Of a DNA stretch of 64,000 nt, positions 59,942 to 64,000 are shown in pieces. The stretch is from Cellulosimicrobium cellulans (lineage in GTDB: Bacteria; Actinomycetota; Actinomycetes; Actinomycetales; Cellulomonadaceae): positions 2,604,001 to 2,668,000 of the forward strand of contig NZ_JAFBCN010000001.1 in assembly GCF_016907755.1 (NCBI RefSeq). Direction: 5' to 3'. The position numbers were made by a program, and so were the translations under genes. The notes below the pieces were generated by a model that saw only the letters and a list, made by a program, of their open reading frames with translations, was not told where the DNA came from and searched no databases. Position 1 is the stretch's first letter. Every line of letters starts with the position of its first letter.

Positions 59942-61969
59942 GTGTCTGACGTCGTCTCGTCACCCCTCACCATCACCCTCGACGCGGAGGAGACCACGGT
60001 GACGACGGGCACGACGGGCACGGACCTGTTCGCCGCTCGTCGCGACGTCGTCGTGATCCGCGTCAACGGCGTCCTCAAGGACCTGGACACCCCGGTCGCC
60101 GACGGCGACGTGGTGGAGGGCGTGACCATCGACTCGCCCGACGGGCTCGCGGTGCTGCGGCACTCGGCGGCGCACGTGCTGGCCCAGGCGGTCCAGCAGG
60201 TGAACCCCGACGCGAAGCTGGGCATCGGCCCGCCCATCACGGACGGCTTCTACTACGACTTCGACGTCGAGACCCCCTTCACCCCCGAGGACCTCAAGGC
60301 CCTCGACAAGGCGATGTCCCGGATCGTCCGGGAGGGCCAGACCTTCCGCCGCCGGGTCGTGACGGAGGACGAGGCGCGCGCCGAGCTCGCCCACGAGCCG
60401 TACAAGCTCGAGCTCATCGGGCTCAAGGGCGGCGCGGCCGACGACACCGAGGGCGCGAGCGTCGAGGTCGGCGGCGGCGAGCTGACGATCTACGACAACG
60501 TGCGCGGCGCGGGCCGGGAGAGCGAGACCGTGGTCTGGAAGGACCTGTGCCGTGGCCCGCACCTGCCGAGCACGCGCCTGATCGGCAACGGGTACCAGCT
60601 CATGCGCTCTGCCGCGGCCTACTGGCGCGGCAGCGAGAAGAACCCCCAGCTCCAGCGCATCTACGGCACGGCGTGGCCGACGAAGGACGAGCTCAAGGCG
60701 TACCTCGACCGGCTCGCGGAGGCCGAGCGCCGCGACCACCGCCGCCTCGGCAACGAGCTCGACCTGTTCTCCTTCCCGGAGGAGATCGGCTCGGGCCTGC
60801 CGGTGTTCCACCCCAACGGCGCGACGATCCGCATGGAGATGGAGGAGTACTCCCGCAAGCGGCACGTGGAGGCGGGCTACTCGTTCGTCAGCACGCCGCA
60901 CATCACCAAGGCGAACCTCTTCCAGACGTCGCGCCACCTCGACTGGTACGCGGACGGGATGTACCCGCCCATGCACCTCGACGAGGAGCTCGACGACGAG
61001 GGCAACGTCAAGCGCGCGGGGCAGGACTACTACCTCAAGCCGATGAACTGCCCGATGCACAACCTCGTGTTCAACTCGCGCGGGCGGTCCTACCGCGAGC
61101 TGCCGCTGCGGCTGTTCGAGTTCGGGACGGTGTACCGGTACGAGAAGTCGGGCGTCGTGCACGGGCTCACCCGTGCGCGCGGTTTCACGCAGGACGACGC
61201 GCACATCTATTGCACGCGCGAGCAGATGAAGGACGAGCTGTCCTCGACGCTCACCTTCGTGCTCGACCTCCTGCGCGACTACGGCCTCGAGGACTTCTAC
61301 CTCGAGCTGTCGACGCGTGACCCCGAGAAGTCGGTCGGGGACGACGCCACGTGGGAGGAGGCGACGGAGATCCTGCGCCAGGTCGCGACGGAGTCGGGCC
61401 TCGAGCTCGTCGCCGACCCGGGCGGCGCCGCGTTCTACGGGCCGAAGATCTCGGTGCAGGCGAAGGACGCGATCGGCCGCACCTGGCAGCTCTCGACCAT
61501 CCAGCTCGACTTCTTCGAGCCGGAGCTCTTCGAGCTCGAGTACACGGCGTCCGACGGCACGCGCCAGCGCCCGGTCATGATCCACCGCGCGCTGTTCGGC
61601 TCCATCGAGCGGTTCTTCGGCATCCTCGTCGAGCACTACGCGGGCGCGTTCCCGGCATGGCTCGCACCCGTCCAGGTCGTCGCCGTGCCGGTCGCCGAGC
61701 CGTTCAACGACTACGTGGCCGACGTCGTCGCGCAGCTCAAGTCCCAGGGGATCCGCGCGGAGGTCGACTACTCCGACGACCGCTTCGGCAAGAAGATCCG
61801 CAACGCGAGCACGCGCAAGGTGCCGTTCGTCCTCATCGCGGGCGGCGAGGACGCCGAGGCCGGCGCGGTGTCGTTCCGCTACCGCGACGGCCGTCAGGAC
61901 AACGGCGTGCCCGTCGCCGAGGCGGTCGAGCGCATCGTCACCGCCGTCCGCGACCGCGTCCAGGTCTGA
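59942..61969 (+). CDS. thrS: Threonyl-tRNA synthetase
   Basis: A 675-residue class II synthetase. It has a TGS domain (residues 1-70), the editing domain with [10 protein letters not shown] and the [10 protein letters not shown] segment, the catalytic core with the zinc ligands in MNCPMHN and motif 2 in [32 protein letters not shown], and the anticodon-binding domain at the end. Start is a GTG at 59942. First gene of the thrS-HIT-pgsA-patA operon, six bases before the HIT gene. Confidence 0.96.
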   Translation: MSDVVSSPLTITLDAEETTVTTGTTGTDLFAARRDVVVIRVNGVLKDLDTPVADGDVVEGVTIDSPDGLAVLRHSAAHVLAQAVQQVNPDAKLGIGPPITDGFYYDFDVETPFTPEDLKALDKAMSRIVREGQTFRRRVVTEDEARAELAHEPYKLELIGLKGGAADDTEGASVEVGGGELTIYDNVRGAGRESETVVWKDLCRGPHLPSTRLIGNGYQLMRSAAAYWRGSEKNPQLQRIYGTAWPTKDELKAYLDRLAEAERRDHRRLGNELDLFSFPEEIGSGLPVFHPNGATIRMEMEEYSRKRHVEAGYSFVSTPHITKANLFQTSRHLDWYADGMYPPMHLDEELDDEGNVKRAGQDYYLKPMNCPMHNLVFNSRGRSYRELPLRLFEFGTVYRYEKSGVVHGLTRARGFTQDDAHIYCTREQMKDELSSTLTFVLDLLRDYGLEDFYLELSTRDPEKSVGDDATWEEATEILRQVATESGLELVADPGGAAFYGPKISVQAKDAIGRTWQLSTIQLDFFEPELFELEYTASDGTRQRPVMIHRALFGSIERFFGILVEHYAGAFPAWLAPVQVVAVPVAEPFNDYVADVVAQLKSQGIRAEVDYSDDRFGKKIRNASTRKVPFVLIAGGEDAEAGAVSFRYRDGRQDNGVPVAEAVERIVTAVRDRVQV

Positions 61970-61975
61970 CGGCGC

Positions 61976-62626
61976 GTGAGCGACGAGCGCACGGGGTCGC
62001 CCGGCGCGGCCGACGCGGCCGCGCCGGGCGGCGCCCCCGACCCCGGCCCCAGGGCGACCGTCGAGCTGCCGGGCGACCACCCGCGGTTCGACGACGGCCT
62101 GGACCGGCTCTGGACCCCGCACCGCATGGTGTACATCGGCGGGCAGGACAAGCCCGCCGACGACTCGCGTGGGCAGTGCCCCTTCTGCCGCATCCCGGAC
62201 CGGTCGGACGAGGAAGGCCTGATCGTCGCGCGCGGCGAGACCGCGTACGTCGTGCTCAACCTCTATCCGTACAACCCGGGCCACCTCATGGTCGTGCCGT
62301 ACCGCCACGTGTCCGACTACACGGACCTCACCGAGGCCGAGACGGTCGAGGTCGCGCACCTCACGCAGACCGCGATGCGGGTCGTGCGCGCGGTGTCGGC
62401 GCCGGACGGGTTCAACCTCGGCATGAACCAGGGCGCCGTCGCCGGCGCCGGCATCGCCGCGCACCTGCACCAGCACGTGGTGCCGCGCTGGGCGGGCGAC
62501 GCCAACTTCCTGCCGATCGTCGCGCAGACCAAGGCCGTGCCCGAGCTCCTCGGCGACACGCGGGCGCGCCTGGCCGCCGCCTGGCCGGATCTCGCGGGTC
62601 GGCCCGTGGACGGGGAGGGCGCCTGA
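61976..62626 (+). CDS. HIT-family hydrolase
   Basis: A 216-residue HIT protein. The catalytic H-x-H-x-H motif is HLHQHVVPRW near residue 163, and CPFCRIP is a zinc-type pair before the fold. Members cleave dinucleoside polyphosphates such as Ap4A or adenylated intermediates. The first 45 residues are a flexible Ala/Gly/Pro-rich tail. The order thrS-HIT-pgsA-patA matches the one I know from Mycobacterium (Rv2614c-Rv2611c). Its stop and the pgsA start share TGATG. Confidence 0.92.
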   Translation: MSDERTGSPGAADAAAPGGAPDPGPRATVELPGDHPRFDDGLDRLWTPHRMVYIGGQDKPADDSRGQCPFCRIPDRSDEEGLIVARGETAYVVLNLYPYNPGHLMVVPYRHVSDYTDLTEAETVEVAHLTQTAMRVVRAVSAPDGFNLGMNQGAVAGAGIAAHLHQHVVPRWAGDANFLPIVAQTKAVPELLGDTRARLAAAWPDLAGRPVDGEGA

Positions 62627-63288
62627 TGTTCGGACGCCTGCGCACGCTCACGACCCGGCTGTTCACGCCGCTCGCCGCGGTCCTGCTCCGTCTCGGCGTG
62701 AGCCCGGACGCGGTGACGGTCGCCGGGACCCTGGGTGTCGTCGTCGGCGCCCTGTGGCTCTTCCCGACGGGACACCTGTTCGCCGGGGTCATGGTCGTCA
62801 TGGTCTGCGCCTTCGCCGACGTGCTCGACGGCGTCATGGCTCGCCGCGCGGGCCGGTCCGGCCCGTGGGGCGCGTTCCTCGACTCGACGCTCGACCGCCT
62901 CGCGGACGCGGCCGTGTTCGTCGGCCTCACGCTGTGGTTCGTCCGGGCGGACGACCCGCGCCTGACCCCCGACCTCGCCGCCTGGGGGACCGGCGTCGCG
63001 CTCGCGTGCCTCGCGCTCGGCGCCGTCGTGCCCTACGCGCGCGCCCGGGCCGAGAGCGTCGGCATGACCGCGCAGGTCGGGATCGCGGAGCGCGCCGACC
63101 GGCTCGTCGCCGCGCTCGTCGCGGCCGGGATCGTCGGCCTGGGCGTCCCGCCCGTCGTGCTCGTCGTCGTCCTGGGGCTGCTCGCGCTCGCGAGCGCGGT
63201 CACGGTCGTGCAGCGCGTCGCCACCGTGCGCCGTCAGGCCCTCGCGCTGGCGGCCGCGCGCCCCGAGGAGAAGGAGGACGGTCGCTGA
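62626..63288 (+). CDS. pgsA: Phosphatidylinositol phosphate synthase (CDP-alcohol phosphotransferase)
   Basis: A 220-residue membrane enzyme with about six helices. The CDP-alcohol phosphotransferase motif is complete: D65-x2-D68-G69-x2-A72-R73-x8-G82-x3-D86-x3-D90. In actinobacteria the copy next to the PIM acyltransferase makes phosphatidylinositol phosphate from CDP-diacylglycerol and inositol phosphate, the first step of PIM synthesis. Start and stop both share TGATG with neighbours, so it is coupled to the HIT and acyltransferase genes. Confidence 0.93.
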   Translation: MFGRLRTLTTRLFTPLAAVLLRLGVSPDAVTVAGTLGVVVGALWLFPTGHLFAGVMVVMVCAFADVLDGVMARRAGRSGPWGAFLDSTLDRLADAAVFVGLTLWFVRADDPRLTPDLAAWGTGVALACLALGAVVPYARARAESVGMTAQVGIAERADRLVAALVAAGIVGLGVPPVVLVVVLGLLALASAVTVVQRVATVRRQALALAAARPEEKEDGR

Positions 63289-64000
63289 TGGCCCTCGACG
63301 CCGGCAAGGCGTTCACGTTCGCCTGGCGCAACGCGCGCAAGGTCCCCGAACCGGTCCTGCGCGGGCTGTTCACCGTGATCGCCGACGTGACCTGGCTCCT
63401 GCGCGGCGGGGGAGTGCGCCAGCTCGAGCGCAATCTCGCGCGCGTCCGCCCGGAGCTCGCGCCGCGGGCCCTGCGTCGCCTGTCGCGAGCCGGGATGCGC
63501 TCGTACATGCGCTACTACCGCGAGGCGTTCACCCTGCCCGCGTGGAGCCCCGAGCGGATCCGGGCCCGGGTGCGGGTCGTCGGGCTCGACAACGTCGGGC
63601 GGCACCTCGACGGTGACCGGAGCCCGGTGCTGGCGCTGTCGCACCAGGGGAACTGGGACCTCGCTGGTGCGTACGCGACGCCGAACATCGCGCCCGTGCT
63701 CACCGTCGCGGAACGGCTGAAGCCCGACGAGCTGTTCGAGGAGTTCCTCGCGTTCCGCACCTCGCTCGGCCTCGAGATCCTCGCCCTCGGCGACGGGGAC
63801 GTCTTCCGGGACCTCGTGCGCGGTGCGAGCAGGCCCGGACGGATCATCCCGCTGCTCGCCGACCGCGACCTCACCCACCGCGGCGTGGAGGTCGACCTGT
63901 TCGGTCACCGGGCGCGCGTCGCCGCCGGGCCTGCGGCGCTCGCCGTCACGACCGGCGCCCCGCTGGTCCCCGCGGGCATCTACTACGAGCGCCTGCACGG
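63288..64000 (+). CDS. patA: PIM acyltransferase, 5' part
   Basis: The first 237 residues of a LpxL/HtrB-type acyltransferase; the gene runs off the right edge of the window. The H-x4-D motif SHQGNWDLAGAY and the second conserved segment RPGRIIPLLADRDLTHRGVEV are present, followed by LFGHRARVAAGPAALAVTTGAPLVP. By position after pgsA it should acylate the mannose of PIM2. ATG at 63288 overlaps the pgsA stop (TGATG). A mannosyltransferase gene is expected next but lies outside. Confidence 0.92.
   Translation, partial: MALDAGKAFTFAWRNARKVPEPVLRGLFTVIADVTWLLRGGGVRQLERNLARVRPELAPRALRRLSRAGMRSYMRYYREAFTLPAWSPERIRARVRVVGLDNVGRHLDGDRSPVLALSHQGNWDLAGAYATPNIAPVLTVAERLKPDELFEEFLAFRTSLGLEILALGDGDVFRDLVRGASRPGRIIPLLADRDLTHRGVEVDLFGHRARVAAGPAALAVTTGAPLVPAGIYYERLH

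Overview
The window is about 64 kb of very GC-rich DNA (C or G at nearly every third codon position, many GTG starts, ATGA/GTGA stop-start overlaps). Gene content points to an actinobacterium of the order Micrococcales: DUF3000 next to RNase D, a PIM/phosphatidylinositol operon, a LAETG sortase substrate, ZapE and a GlgX-TreY-TreZ trehalose operon. A Cellulosimicrobium/Cellulomonas-like member (Promicromonosporaceae or Cellulomonadaceae) is my best guess, inferred from gene families and not from any search. No insertion sequence, integrase, prophage, CRISPR array or rRNA was seen. No stretch over 300 bases lacks a gene.

Region by region. 0-9.5 kb: the end of a SNF2 helicase, a PIG-L/LmbE deacetylase, a lipoprotein, the two beta-oxidation enzymes (fadB-like and thiolase), a FemABX peptidoglycan-bridge aminoacyltransferase, RNase D and DUF3000. 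9.7-18.6 kb: gnd, a DegT-like PLP enzyme, a D-aspartate-ligase-like ATP-grasp enzyme grouped with HAD and GNAT genes, an aspartate/glutamate racemase, a RibD-like reductase and zapE. FemABX, the ATP-grasp ligase and the racemase together could build a cell-wall cross-bridge ending in D-Asp. 18.6-27 kb: one minus-strand string glgX-treY-treZ-ppk2-GNAT for glycogen-to-trehalose conversion and polyphosphate-linked nucleotide phosphorylation. 27-33.5 kb: small hypotheticals, a tandemly duplicated Gly-Cys-Val tRNA array, pabB-pabC, a fourth-type tRNA (Val-CAC), a TrmH-type methyltransferase with a 13-codon overlapping upstream ORF, and an IclR-type HTH-only protein.

33.6-53.8 kb is a complete Wzx/Wzy-type exopolysaccharide locus: low-molecular-weight tyrosine phosphatase, DUF4012 protein, LAETG surface protein, initiating sugar transferase, four glycosyltransferases, pyruvyltransferase, acetyltransferase, flippase, polymerase, GDP-fucose genes (gmd, fcl), a chain-length regulator/tyrosine autokinase, UDP-glucose dehydrogenase and a CAP-domain lipoprotein. 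Two genes (a glycosyltransferase and an acetyltransferase) are inverted in the middle of it. The predicted polymer is fucose-containing, acidic, and probably pyruvylated and acetylated.

53.9-59.5 kb: a translationally coupled ABC-2 exporter (permease, fused double ATPase, TetR) and a minus-strand trio of XRE regulator, ImmA/IrrE-like protease and 7-helix membrane protein. 59.6-64 kb: a small helical protein, then thrS, a HIT hydrolase, phosphatidylinositol-phosphate synthase and the start of a PIM acyltransferase, an order I recall from mycobacteria.
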